This document shows, piece by piece, positions 1 through 8,374 of a stretch of DNA of 64,000 nt (its first letter is position 1; the number at the start of each line of letters is the position of its first letter). Under the pieces are notes generated by a model. That model was not told where the DNA came from and made no database searches. It saw nothing but the letters and a program-made list of their open reading frames with translations. Origin of the DNA: an uncultured Granulosicoccus sp. (GTDB taxonomy: Bacteria; Pseudomonadota; Gammaproteobacteria; Granulosicoccales; Granulosicoccaceae); assembly GCA_947495035.1 (NCBI GenBank), contig CANLXI010000037.1:1-64000 (forward strand), given 5' to 3'. The translations under genes and the position numbers were made by a program.

Positions 1-554
1 TCGATCAATGGTCGCAGTAGCGACGACACGACCTCATCCACTTTCTCGCGCTCATCCATCAGCGCATCCATGGATCGAAGCAGGTGCTGATAGGCAATAC
101 CGCTACTATCCACACCAGGCAGGCACACTGTCTCCAGCCAACGCAATACGCCCAGTTTTGATTCCGGGTCGCATAATCGATTGAAGATTATGACACGCAG
201 CAGGGTCTCGACATCGAGTTTACGTTTCGACGATCGAAATACCTTTGCCAGGCGATCGAATCCCAGCTCATTCCATAATTGCGTCAATGTCCAGACATCA
301 CCAAGCGCGCGAGCAGGCTCGAAACTGATGACGGGCTTTTCATTATTATCGGAAGGCGACTGATTATCGGTAACGGATTTTCTACCCGTCGCACGCTCAA
401 GCCCACGAATGAGCGAATCGAAGTTGGCGTCTATTTTCTCCAGACGACCCAGACTTGCAATGGTGCGCTGTTTTACGCGCCCGTTCTCATCGCGATACGA
501 CTCAGCCAGCTGCAAATAGCGGCGCGGTCCAGACTTGGTGAGCTTGACAAACAT
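1..554 (-). CDS. IS1634-family transposase, N-terminal part (runs off window)
   Basis: The minus strand reads open from an ATG at 554 to the window edge (184 codons). The start MFVKLTKSGPRRYLQLAESY, followed by a YRDENGRVKQRT stretch and ASLGRLE, is the typical N-terminus of IS1634/IS4-group DDE transposases. It continues with an alpha-helical region around LWNELGFDRLAK. The DDE catalytic residues would lie beyond the edge, so activity cannot be judged. The roughly 160 bases upstream of the ATG (555-716) are A-rich and probably include the end of the element, but I could not define an inverted repeat with only one end in view. It abuts a truncated ureohydrolase remnant, so it may be what truncated that gene. 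Confidence 0.8.
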   Translation of the reverse strand, partial: MFVKLTKSGPRRYLQLAESYRDENGRVKQRTIASLGRLEKIDANFDSLIRGLERATGRKSVTDNQSPSDNNEKPVISFEPARALGDVWTLTQLWNELGFDRLAKVFRSSKRKLDVETLLRVIIFNRLCDPESKLGVLRWLETVCLPGVDSSGIAYQHLLRSMDALMDEREKVDEVVSSLLRPLI

Positions 555-716
555 GCCCACACATTATCACACCGGGTATCTCTGTCAATACCAGTGCGAA
601 AAAAAAGTAGATCCATCAAAACGTGCCACTACAAGCGATTTTGGAAAAACACCTCTGCAGCCCGCATTCCTTCTAAAGAATACTACCAAAATTGGCTGAT
701 TTCAGCTCGCAACTGT

Positions 717-870
717 CGAACCCGGGCGCGCTTCAGGTTGTTCGGGAACTCAAGGGCGTGTCCATTGCCGGGGCCGACCTGGTAGAGGTCTCCCCACCGT
801 TGATACCAACGGGGCAACCGCATGGTTGGGCGCATCCCTGATGTTCGAACCACTCTGCGTCATGGTGTAA
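717..870 (+). pseudogene. 3' remnant of a guanidinobutyrase/agmatinase, frameshifted
   Basis: Translation of the plus strand from about 717 gives LQVVRELKGVSIAGADLVEV then SPPL, the conserved C-terminal strand of ureohydrolases (compare the neighbouring gene: GIDLVEVSP). After the TTG at about 804 the frame must shift by one base. The next frame continues as DTNGATAWLGASLMFEPLCV and ends at TAA 868-870, again the typical C-terminus of guanidinobutyrase-like enzymes. A single lost base (TTGAT for an expected TTGGAT) explains it. The 5' end of the gene is missing, and the IS1634-type element lies immediately upstream. The residues are only distantly similar to the intact gene on the opposite strand, so this was a separate paralogue, not a recent duplicate. 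Confidence 0.7.
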
Positions 871-891
871 CAGAGATTCTGGCTACCGCCG

Positions 892-1854
892 TCAGGACGG
901 CTCCTGTCGGCGAGTCTTGCTGGTGATTCTGCCGATGGTATTGAGAAGAACCTGAGCGGCCAGAATCGAGGTAACACCCGCCGGGTCATGATCAGGCGAC
1001 ACCTCAACCAGATCGATCCCGACGATAGTGCCGCGCGCTGACAGTGCGGCAATGAATTCCAGAATCTCATAATACAAGAAGCCACCATGGCTCGGCGTGC
1101 CTGTGCCTGGCGCAATGGAAGGGTCGAAGCCATCGATATCAATGGTCAGATAATAGTTCGCCCCTTCCGGAATGCGTGCGATGACATCATCGGTACCCAA
1201 CGCTCGGAATTGCCTTACCGACAGAACATCCGAGCCCATGGCGCGCGCAGAGTCATAGCCTTCCTTTGCGGTTGAAGACACATTGCGTATACCAAACTGG
1301 CTGAGCCCTGTGACATGTGCTTGTTCCGCAGCACGTCGCATGGGATTACCGTGTCCGTGACGCACCCCGTGTCTTTCATCAACAAAATCCAGGTGTGCAT
1401 CCAGCTGCACCAGATGGATCGGAGCCTGATCGGAAAAAGCCCTGATACAGGGGATATTGATCGAGTGGTCGCCGCCCAATACGACAGGCAAGGCACCGGC
1501 TGTCAGAATCTTGCGTACACCCGATTCTATATTCGCGTGACTCTGTTCTGTATCGGTATGGATGATGTCGGCATCGCCGATATCGACCATACGCACATCA
1601 TCAAGATAGGTCTCGTCATCCTCATGATCATAGGCGCCTGCGTGACCAAACGAAAACAGGGTAGAGGCCTCCCGAATTCCTCGCGGTCCGAATCGCGCAC
1701 CGGCGCGCCACTGAGTACCCGCATCGAAGGGGGCACCCATGATGGCGACGTCTGCCTCTATGGCATCCCAGTCTTCAATGTACGGGCTCTTTCCAAAGGT
1801 ACAGATGCCAACGAATGGCAGATTCAATCGACCTTGTTCATAACCGTGTGTCAT
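892..1854 (-). CDS. speB: Agmatinase-family ureohydrolase
   Basis: This is a 320-residue ureohydrolase (arginase/agmatinase fold) that hydrolyses a guanidino group to urea using a binuclear Mn centre in the cytoplasm. The metal ligands are all visible: GGDHS (H130), DAHLD (D152, H154, D156) and DIDGFDP (D239, D241). The length is normal for agmatinase, guanidinobutyrase or guanidinopropionase. The exact substrate (agmatine, guanidinobutyrate, guanidinopropionate, guanidine) cannot be read from the motifs, so the speB symbol is only a family label. The gene stands alone. Its C-terminal motif DLVEVSPDHDPAG is also seen in the broken paralogue just downstream on the other strand, so the locus once held two ureohydrolases facing each other. 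Confidence 0.85.
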   Translation of the reverse strand: MTHGYEQGRLNLPFVGICTFGKSPYIEDWDAIEADVAIMGAPFDAGTQWRAGARFGPRGIREASTLFSFGHAGAYDHEDDETYLDDVRMVDIGDADIIHTDTEQSHANIESGVRKILTAGALPVVLGGDHSINIPCIRAFSDQAPIHLVQLDAHLDFVDERHGVRHGHGNPMRRAAEQAHVTGLSQFGIRNVSSTAKEGYDSARAMGSDVLSVRQFRALGTDDVIARIPEGANYYLTIDIDGFDPSIAPGTGTPSHGGFLYYEILEFIAALSARGTIVGIDLVEVSPDHDPAGVTSILAAQVLLNTIGRITSKTRRQEPS

Positions 1855-1937
1855 CTTCTATCTTTTTCCCTTGTACGCCATCATTTGCAGGCAGGTCATT
1901 GAGAGTAGGGTAGGTGATCGACCCCGAGGCTCCGCCG

Positions 1938-2130
1938 CTAGGTAGCCTGCAGCCAACAACAGGACTCATCCCTTTTGCCAGTGATATCAGAGTGAGTGCC
2001 CTTCTGATTCTGCAGTTGAACCCTGTCTTCTACCGTACCACGGGACCCTCGTCGTAACCGTTCGCTCTTGCTGGATCATATCAGGCAGTGGCAGTGCAGC
2101 GGGTTGAGCAAGAGCGCTTCGGTACCGAGA
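1938..2130 (+). repeat. Dispersed direct repeat, copy A (IS66-like scar?)
   Basis: About 190 bp resemble copy B at 6765-6955 in the same orientation. Shared blocks include GCCTGCAGCCA, ATCAGAGTGAGTGC/GTCAGAGTGAGTGC, CACCGTACC/TACCGTACC and CAGGCAGTGGCAG. In one plus frame both copies encode H(I/V)RQWQ(C/S)SGLS(K/R)SA, which resembles the helix-turn-helix start of IS66-type TnpA proteins. Each copy may therefore be the left end of a decayed IS66-like element. The repeat is seen directly; the IS66 assignment is weak inference. Confidence 0.6.
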
Positions 2131-2561
2131 TCAGCGTACCAGCGAACCTGGCTTCCGAGCAGATACATCGTTGGCTCGATGCGATCCATCAGCTTGCGTC
2201 AAGCAGACCCGCCGAGCGAAGTATGTACGGCGCCTGCAAGATCCGATGAACAAGAGTGATGTCATCAAGGTTTGCCATGCAAACACGGACATGTGTACTC
2301 AGCAGACTTGTCACCGTTGTCAAAATTCGCCATGCGTAGAGAGTCACACCCATTTTCATATCATCAACGTACTGAGGTTGCCAGGGAAACGCGGGTTTCC
2401 CCTCGCCGAAACTGCTCGTGCTCACTTTGATCGTGACTATTTTTCCTGCCAATTGCTGGGTATTCTTGAAGTCGTCTGCAAGACCATCCACCTTCTTTGC
2501 TTATTACTGCTTATTCAATGAGTGCATTGTGTGTCGATCGATAACAAGGTCAGCAACGAAA

Positions 2562-2590
2562 TTGACATTTTTTAGTGAATGCTACAAAAT
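2562..2590 (+). promoter_or_regulatory. tetR promoter with TetR-like operator
   Basis: TTGACA (2562-2567), a 17-bp spacer and CAAAAT (2585-2590) form a plausible sigma-70 promoter. The spacer and -10 region contain TAGTGAATGCTACAAA (2573-2588), which matches 13 of 16 positions of TAGCGAACGCTACACA in the SDR operator at 6681-6696. This suggests that the TetR protein represses its own gene. Confidence 0.55.
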
Positions 2591-2632
2591 AAGCATCGAT
2601 CAAGACGTTTCAGGTAGGAGTACCCATCGGTA

Positions 2633-3235
2633 ATGGCCGGAAGAAAAAGATCGTTCGACAGAGATATCGCACTCGACAAGGCAATGCGCATATTCTGGAA
2701 CAACGGTTATGCAGCTACATCTGTCGCGAATCTGACCTCAGAGCTTGGGATCAATACGCCTAGCTTGTATGCCGCTTTTGGCAATAAGGAACAGCTATTC
2801 AAGGAAGCGATCGCGCACTACATTGCAAAACACAGTGAGCCGTGTTATCGCCATCTCATTGGACCCTCTGACGCCCCTTTCATGGAAAGGCTGCGAGCGT
2901 GTTTCCATGAGCTGATTCATGAGTTTTCAGATGCTGATACCCCGCTGGGATGCTTGTTGGTAAAAAGCGTGAATGAGTCTGACAGCGTTGGCTTTCCTGA
3001 GGAAGCGACAGCGTACATCCAACAATTTGGATTGAAAACCCGAAACCTGGTCACTGCCTTGATCGAGTCTGAAGGTGTAGTTACCGAGTCTGCGACCGCA
3101 GAACTGCAGGCAAAATACCTGCTATCAGTTCTTTTTGGTGTTTCCACTCAGGTTCGGGCGGGAGAGTCACGACAGGCTGCGATATCGATCATGGACTATG
3201 CACTCAATATGCTTGAGACGAGCAGCAAGCAGTAA
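2633..3235 (+). CDS. TetR/AcrR-family transcriptional regulator
   Basis: This 200-residue protein has a normal TetR size. The N-terminal helix-turn-helix is clear: a basic arm (MAGRKRSFDRDIALDKAM), then FWNNGYAATSVANLTSELGI and NTPSLYAAFGNKEQLF, the family's DNA-recognition segment at residues about 15-55. The rest is the all-helical ligand-binding and dimerisation domain, with a C-terminal helix region as in TetR_C regulators of dehydrogenase genes. It faces a minus-strand SDR operon that ends at 3600 and is controlled from 6637-6702. Matching operator-like sequences at its own promoter and at the SDR promoter make it the likely repressor of both. The inducer is unknown. An AGGAG lies somewhat far upstream of the ATG. 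Confidence 0.85.
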   Translation: MAGRKRSFDRDIALDKAMRIFWNNGYAATSVANLTSELGINTPSLYAAFGNKEQLFKEAIAHYIAKHSEPCYRHLIGPSDAPFMERLRACFHELIHEFSDADTPLGCLLVKSVNESDSVGFPEEATAYIQQFGLKTRNLVTALIESEGVVTESATAELQAKYLLSVLFGVSTQVRAGESRQAAISIMDYALNMLETSSKQ

Positions 3236-3599
3236 CACAGCCTGACGCGCTATATAGAACCGCACCGAAAAGCGGGAACCCCATAAGGGTCTATCCCTTG
3301 TTTTATCTCACGATTCAAAGTGAGCCTTGTTCACGATGATGGGGCGAAGACAAATAGAGAAGAGAGTAAGGCTTTCTCTTTAAAATCCGAAACAAGAACG
3401 AAAAACGACCTCCGGAAATACCAGAGGTCATTCAATGACGACAGTCAATACCAAAATACTATTGGCCGAGAAACTCAGCTTCATTTGATCGAAGTGACTG
3501 GGTTTGCCAGTCCTCCGCCTTACGTACATATTCCCGTGACTCTCTTACCAGGCTATGTACAACGTATGCAAATTTACTAACAGGTGGTGCTTTTCGTCG
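3236..3599. other. Intergenic between convergent tetR and SDR operon
   Basis: This gap holds the terminator of the minus-strand SDR operon (3398-3429). I see no supported gene; the short open frames are not codon-like. A small AAGAGA/TCTCTT inverted repeat around 3360-3380 might contribute to transcription end on the plus strand but is weak. Confidence 0.5.
3398..3429 (-). terminator. Rho-independent terminator of the SDR operon
   Basis: On the minus strand GACCTC (3424-3429), a short inner CTGG...CC pairing and GAGGTC (3407-3412) form a hairpin that is followed directly by GTTTTTCG, a U-run in the transcript. It lies about 170 nt after the stop of the minus-strand SDR gene. Confidence 0.65.
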
Positions 3600-4189
3600 T
3601 CATGCCGAAAAGTCCTTCATGATGACGTTGTCTGCGTAAGATTGAAATCCCGCTTCCATTTGCTTTGCAACGGCATCCGGGAATACGTGGAATTCCCCTT
3701 CATCCAGCGCAGCAAGAATTCCGACTGGCACCACTTGTGGTGACGATGCAATATCACTAAAACCAGCAAGATCCGCCATATCGGTTGCAACCACGCCAGG
3801 GTGAACACTCAACACGCTCACATTATGTGGCTTGAAATGATCACGCAAGCCTTGCGTCACAGAATAGGATGCCGCTTTCGATGTGCAGTATGTTGTCATA
3901 TTCAAATAGTTCTTGATTGAAGCGACCGAATTCAATTGCACCAGAGCACCTTGCTTGGCAATCAAGGTTGCTTCAAATGCTTTTGCAACACGCATGAGTC
4001 CGTACACATTCACGTCCATCTCTTCTTTCAAGGTATCGAGTGCATTGTCCGCCAAAGGCGGCACTGTCGAGATAATCCCTGCATTATTGATGACAACATC
4101 TACATCTGTTGCTTTCCCGGCAGCTTCCAGGATAGACGCTTCATCGGTAATATCGACCTGAATTGTCTCGACTCTTTCGCCATATTTTT

Positions 4190-5483
4190 GGGTCTTCCGG
4201 TTTCCGTGTGGGTAGGCTCATTTTGGAGCCGTTTCCGGATACAAGTCGAGATCGCCCAAATGGAAGTAGATCGCTGTCTTGAATCGGTTCTTGTTTCTGA
4301 ATCCGCGTGATCGGACCTTTACCATCTTGATGCGACTATTGATGCTCTCGGCACCGGCGTTGGTTGTGCCAGTGACGATAGCATTGACGATTCCCCAGAG
4401 ATGCTTCTTGATCATTCGGGCAGCCTTTTTCACGGGCTCCAATCGACTTCTGATTGCTCCTGCGTACCAGCGATTCCAGGCCTTGATGGCCCAAGCGCGA
4501 GATCGATACTGCCACAGATACGCTGCTGCCTCTTTCCATGCCCAGGCACGGGCTGTTTTCAATGTGCTATTACACAACTTCCTGAAAGCGCCGAGTCGTT
4601 TCTTCGATACGTTCTGTTCGGCACGTAGCCAATCATGTTTGGTCCCCGTCAGTACAGCATTGTCTTCTGCCTTGAGTTTCTTGTGCTCATCTCGACGAAC
4701 CTTGTCCACGGCTTTTCCAAGATGCTGAGCCACGTGAAAACGATCAAAGCAAATCTTGCTATCAGCACCCGGAAAGCCCTCCAGCGTGGCATTGATGAAC
4801 GCTGGCCACATGTCCATCGATATCGTCCTGATCCCGGTGCGTTGCTCTTCGCTCAGACTGCTATAGAAGTCTTTCAGGCTTTGCTTCTTGCGATCGTCGC
4901 ACAGGTGTATGACTGCGCCAGTGCCTGGATCGCTGACGACAGTGACATAGTCGTGGCGCTTGCGAAAAGCCGTCTCATCAACATCCAGATCCGGATACAG
5001 ACCCGTATCATCTCGACGCCGGAGACCACGTGCAACGGCTCTTTGCATGATCCCATCGTAGGTCCAGCTGTCTGGCAACAGCGCTGACAGAGGCCTCCTT
5101 GAGCCAGTCAATAACCAGTATCTCGAACAAAGCCGTGAATCGAGAACGTTCCTCCGCCCAAGGAACATCAATCTGCTTGATTCCATGCTCGTCGCACTTC
5201 ACGCGCGGCACCTGCGCAACCAGAACCGTCTGGTACTGGCATGTATCAAGATGACGCCACCGTCGTTCGCGCTTGTCATGGCGCGGACATGCCTTCTGGC
5301 ACACCGGACAGTGCATGTCAGCTGAGGACGGAGCACTGACACGCACTTCAATCTTGCCGCCGTCCAACTTCAAGCCGACGTCAGTGACGCTCCATGGCTT
5401 CGGGATTCCCAGAATTTGCTGGTACAGATCTTTATCATTCATGCCATCAAGGCTAACTTACCCACACGGAAACCGGAAGACCC
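4190..5483 (-). mobile_element. ISL3-family insertion sequence, complete ends
   Basis: The 1,294-bp element is bounded by perfect 25-bp inverted repeats: 4190-4214 starting GGGTCTTCCGGTTTCC and 5459-5483, its exact reverse complement. It is flanked by an 8-bp target duplication, ATATTTTT, at 4182-4189 and 5484-5491. Eight-base duplications and ends beginning GG(C/G)TCTTCCG are typical of ISL3. The perfect ends and duplication show an undecayed, recent insertion into the SDR gene, although its own transposase is frameshifted. Confidence 0.93.
4218..5442 (-). pseudogene. tnpA: ISL3 transposase, frameshifted
   Basis: Two overlapping minus frames make up one transposase. The first (5442 to about 5060) has the N-terminal zinc-ribbon CPVCQKACPRH and CDEHG, followed by a helix-turn-helix ending SVSAVARQLDLRWD. 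The second resumes as SWTYDGIMQRAVARGLRRR and runs to 4218. The second part carries the DDE residues: D in LDVDETAF, D in ISMDMWPAF and E in TNAGAESINSRIK. The frames meet at a CAGCTGG where the family normally reads VARQL-x-x-SW. A small deletion between short repeats would explain the shift. Programmed frameshifting is not usual for ISL3 and no slippery run is visible, so the copy is probably immobile unless helped in trans. Confidence 0.8.
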
Positions 5484-5678
5484 ATATTTTTCTTCCAGAG
5501 CCTTGGTTGAGCTTGTATTTCGAACCGCCAGATACACCTTTTTTGCGCCTTGCTCGATGAAGTGTTCCGTAATGCTTTTACCAATACCTCGGTTCGCACC
5601 AGTGATGAAGACGACTTTGTTTGAAATGTTGAATGACATTGGCTTACACCCTTTTTTAACCTTGAGATAGCGGTGTGA

Positions 5679-6548
5679 TTAACCGTTGACCTTTGTTTCC
5701 AGCATGAAATCCAGTTGGAAATCCGAGATCACCTGATCTTGAAGTGGCTGGAAGAATTCGTTGATTTTATCCACGTTGTTCACAAGGCCAATTGCCGTGC
5801 GCGTTGGGCGTGTGCCGTGCTCCATATCCACCAGTTTCAAGTAGGCATCAACCACGTTCTGCGGATCGGTTTCAGGGTCTTGCAATACCTGGTCAAAAGA
5901 GCCAATCATGTTGTCGATGATCTCTTTCAGCTGAGGGTTTTCTGCAACCACCTGCGTGTGAGCTTCCGGTGTAAATGAGCCTGCCAGGTTGGTACCTGAT
6001 GGACCCGGCTCAACCAGAATAACCTCAACACCACTTGGCGCCAATTCGTATTTCAGGCTCTGAGAGTACGCTTCTACGGCCGCTTTACTCGCGCTGTAGG
6101 TACCAGTAAATGGCCATGATACGCGGCCAATAACAGACGTTGTATTGATGATCAGACCCTTGCCTGCTTTACGCATGTGCGGTGCAGTAGCTTGAACTGA
6201 GCGGATAACACCGTAGAAGTTGGTGTCCATCAGTTGCTGTGCTTGCTCAACACTGAATGCCTCCGTCACACCCATGTGCATGATGCCCGCGTTGTTGATC
6301 AGCACATCAATCGCACTTTCTTTTTCAATGATGTGTGCGATCGCTGCGTTGACAGATTCATCACTGCATACGTCCATCTCAACCACGACAATGTTCTCCG
6401 AGTATGACTGGAGCTCATTTTTCGTTTTCAGATTCTTGTCGTCTGCATTGCGCATGGCCGCGTAAACCTTGTGCCCTTTGTCCGCAAACTGCTTTGCTGA
6501 CATTTTGCCAAAGCCACTGCTGCTGCCTGTAATTACGATTGTTTTCAT
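5679..6548 (-). CDS. SDR-family NAD(P)-dependent oxidoreductase
   Basis: This is a classical short-chain dehydrogenase of 289 residues from the ATG at 6548, which is preceded by GGAAAGG. Longer versions starting at 6641 lack a ribosome site and add a non-family tail overlapping the operator. Motifs: TGSSSGFGK (cofactor, residues about 6-14), NNAG near 82-85, the serine in INTTSVIGRVSW and the catalytic YSASK. A C-terminal extension (FTPEAHTQVVAENPQLKEII) is usual for SDRs of the type that reduce aldehydes or ketones; the substrate is not known. It is the first gene of the TetR-controlled operon, and the second is the IS-broken SDR. The lower GC than the surrounding core genes suggests the module was acquired. 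Confidence 0.85.
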   Translation of the reverse strand: MKTIVITGSSSGFGKMSAKQFADKGHKVYAAMRNADDKNLKTKNELQSYSENIVVVEMDVCSDESVNAAIAHIIEKESAIDVLINNAGIMHMGVTEAFSVEQAQQLMDTNFYGVIRSVQATAPHMRKAGKGLIINTTSVIGRVSWPFTGTYSASKAAVEAYSQSLKYELAPSGVEVILVEPGPSGTNLAGSFTPEAHTQVVAENPQLKEIIDNMIGSFDQVLQDPETDPQNVVDAYLKLVDMEHGTRPTRTAIGLVNNVDKINEFFQPLQDQVISDFQLDFMLETKVNG

Positions 6549-6636
6549 GCTGTTGCCTTTCCTGGTTGCTGTTTCTCGAGTCATCGTTCTTTCCTGCACG
6601 TTCGGTTGAACTTGATTCGATATCGGGTTGACCGAT

Positions 6637-6702
6637 GACATTGTGTAGCGTTCGCTACTGAATCGACATGCGTATACTGTAGCGAACGCTACACAATGTC
6701 AA
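6637..6702 (-). promoter_or_regulatory. SDR operon promoter with twin TetR-type operator
   Basis: Positions 6637-6658 and 6679-6700 are perfect 22-bp inverted copies of each other separated by 20 bp. Each contains the inverted repeat GTAGCG-TT-CGCTAC (GTAGCG-AA-CGCTAC in the other arm). A minus-strand -35 TTGACA (6702-6697) precedes the first operator, so that arm sits between the -35 and the -10, where repressor binding would block RNA polymerase. A variant of the same site lies in the tetR promoter at 2573-2588. Confidence 0.75.
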
Positions 6703-6764
6703 TAGCAAATTCAGAAATTTTTAGCGATTGATAAAGAAGTAGCCTGCTTTGCTCTTGTCGTTGT

Positions 6765-6955
6765 CGCCAGGTAGGCCTGCAGCCAGCATCAGGATTACCC
6801 CCTCTGTCCGCGATGTCAGAGTGAGTGCTGCGTCTGATTTCGGCGCTGAATCATGCCCCCCACCGTACCTCGGGCCCCGTTGTAACCGTCCGTTCTGGCT
6901 GGGTCATGTCAGGCAGTGGCAGAGCAGCGGTTTGAGCAGGAGTGCTTGATGTCTC
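6765..6955 (+). repeat. Dispersed direct repeat, copy B (IS66-like scar?)
   Basis: This is the partner of copy A at 1938-2130, in the same orientation. It encodes the matching HVRQWQSSGLSRSA in one plus frame. The two copies bracket the tetR/SDR/ISL3 module of about 4.8 kb. The 200 bp between this repeat and the next gene (6956-7156) contain nothing I recognise apart from the ribosome site of the acyl-CoA dehydrogenase. Confidence 0.6.
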
Positions 6956-7156
6956 GTCGGGGTATCAGTATTGGTTTCAACACCGAAGCCGGATCGGCCT
7001 TGATTTGCTGCGTACCGCAGCGGCGCTTGGGCCATCTGGAAGAAACTCGATGCCACTGATTTGCCACGCGCGTCGAACGCGGGGCGTTTCATGACAGGAT
7101 CGGGTATCGTCGTCGACAAAGCACGCCTGGTTTCCCGGGCCCGGAAGGAGTAGTTC

Positions 7157-8374
7157 ATGGATTTCACGATCACACCCGAACTGGAGGCCTTGCGCAAGCG
7201 AATCGCCACCTTTGTGGACGAGAGGCTGATTCCTCTGGAAGCCGATCCAGAGGCTTACGACGCCCACGAAAATATTGCCGAAGGCGTGCTGCAGGAACAA
7301 CGCGCCGCTGCTCGGAAGCAAGGTCTGTGGTGTCTGCAATTGTCGAAGGACGTCGGTGGTGGCGGGCTCGACAAGGCGGGCATGGCGGTGGTCTATGAAG
7401 AGATGAACCGCTCCATCTTTGGCCCGGTGGTGTTCAACTCGGCCGCCCCTGATGACGGCAACATGATGGTACTGGAGAAGCTGGGCACTGCCGAGCAAAA
7501 GGCACGCTGGCTGATGCCGCTGGTTCGTGGTGAGGCCCGTTCAGCCTTTGCCATGACCGAGCCGCATCCGGGCGGCGGCTCTGATCCGGGCATGATGCAG
7601 ACACGGGCCGTGAGGCACGGTGATCGATACATCGTCAATGGACACAAATGGTTCATCACGGGGGCCGAGGCGGCCGATCATTTCATTCTGCTTGCTCGCA
7701 CCTCCGATGATGTCAGGCGAGGTCATACGGCATTCCTGTTCCATCGTGACGATCCGGGTTGGGAGATCACACGGCGTATCCCCATCATGGGGCCCGAGGA
7801 ACATGGCGGACATTGCGAGCTATCGTTCGAGGGTCTGGAAATATCGGTAGAGAACGTGCTGCTGGAAGAGGGCTATGGCATGAGAGTGACGCAGACACGT
7901 CTGGGTACGGCACGCTTGACCCATTGCATGCGCTGGCTCGGGCTGGCCAAACGCTGTGTGGAAATTGCCACCGACTATGCCGAGAAACGCGAAGGCTTTG
8001 GCCAGCTACTGATCGAGCGTGAATCGGTGCAGCAGATGCTCGGTGATATCGCCATGCGCATAGAAGTTGGCCGCTTGCTCGTCATGAAGGCAGCCTTCGC
8101 CATCGATCGTGGCGAATTTGCCAGAAAGGAGATTTCGATGGCAAAGATACAGGTGGCCAATGTGCTGCACGATGCGGCGGACGTGGGCATTCAGATCAAT
8201 GGTGCCAGAGGCTATTCCAAGGATACGGTACTCGAGTGGGTGTACCGCTATGCCCGTCAGGCCAGGCTGGTCGATGGTGCCGACGAGGTGCATCGCATGG
8301 TGCTGAGTCGTGAGTTGCGTTCAGCGGGAACGCAGTTCTGGTCATGGGATGTCGAGGAAGGCAAGCCATCATGA
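7157..8374 (+). CDS. Acyl-CoA dehydrogenase (ACAD10/11 type)
   Basis: This 405-residue flavoprotein oxidises acyl-CoA to enoyl-CoA and passes electrons to ETF. Visible features are the FAD/substrate segment AFAMTEPHPGGGSDPGMMQT (residues about 131-150), WFITGAEAAD, the C-terminal helical domain with QQMLGDIAMR, and GARGYSKDTVLEWVYR followed by LVDGADEVH, the signature of the ACAD10/11 subgroup. AAGGAG precedes the ATG at a good distance. It overlaps the next gene by ATGA. In mammals and bacteria ACAD10/11 dehydrogenases work with, or are fused to, an APH-like kinase. Together they degrade 4-hydroxy fatty acids, the kinase phosphorylating the hydroxyl group. The neighbour fits that model. Confidence 0.9.
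   Translation: MDFTITPELEALRKRIATFVDERLIPLEADPEAYDAHENIAEGVLQEQRAAARKQGLWCLQLSKDVGGGGLDKAGMAVVYEEMNRSIFGPVVFNSAAPDDGNMMVLEKLGTAEQKARWLMPLVRGEARSAFAMTEPHPGGGSDPGMMQTRAVRHGDRYIVNGHKWFITGAEAADHFILLARTSDDVRRGHTAFLFHRDDPGWEITRRIPIMGPEEHGGHCELSFEGLEISVENVLLEEGYGMRVTQTRLGTARLTHCMRWLGLAKRCVEIATDYAEKREGFGQLLIERESVQQMLGDIAMRIEVGRLLVMKAAFAIDRGEFARKEISMAKIQVANVLHDAADVGIQINGARGYSKDTVLEWVYRYARQARLVDGADEVHRMVLSRELRSAGTQFWSWDVEEGKPS

Larger units (their letters stand above)
1855..2632. other. Intergenic: IS scar plus tetR promoter
   Basis: No convincing gene lies in this 778-bp gap. It holds repeat copy A (about 1938-2130), then roughly 400 bp of sequence in which I recognise nothing, then the promoter of the TetR gene. 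A 63-codon open frame at 2051-2250 (RVEQERFGTEISVPANLASE...) looks codon-like but matches no family I recognise. It may be part of a decayed mobile element. Confidence 0.5.
3600..5639 (-). pseudogene. SDR-family oxidoreductase split by an ISL3 element
   Basis: The N-terminal 52 codons (5639-5484) start MSFNISNKVVFITGANRGIG, with the TGxxxGIG dinucleotide-binding motif, and end EEKY. The remaining 194 codons (4181-3600, stop included) run GERVETIQVDITDEASILEA, then VVINNAGI, SVASIKNYLN and the catalytic YCTSK motif. Removing the IS with one copy of its target duplication joins the parts exactly in frame into a 245-residue classical SDR, so the gene was functional until a recent insertion. As it stands, only a truncated nucleotide-binding fragment could be made. 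It is the second gene of an operon, 39 bp after the SDR at 5679-6548, and ends at the terminator near 3400. Confidence 0.9.

Noticed and set aside
2051..2250. 63-codon frame after repeat A
   Set aside because: It is codon-like but begins after a stop, lacks a start signal and matches no family; probably debris of a mobile element.
4190..5483. Programmed frameshift in the ISL3 transposase
   Set aside because: ISL3 transposases are normally single-frame and no slippery run lies at the junction; a simple mutation is more likely.
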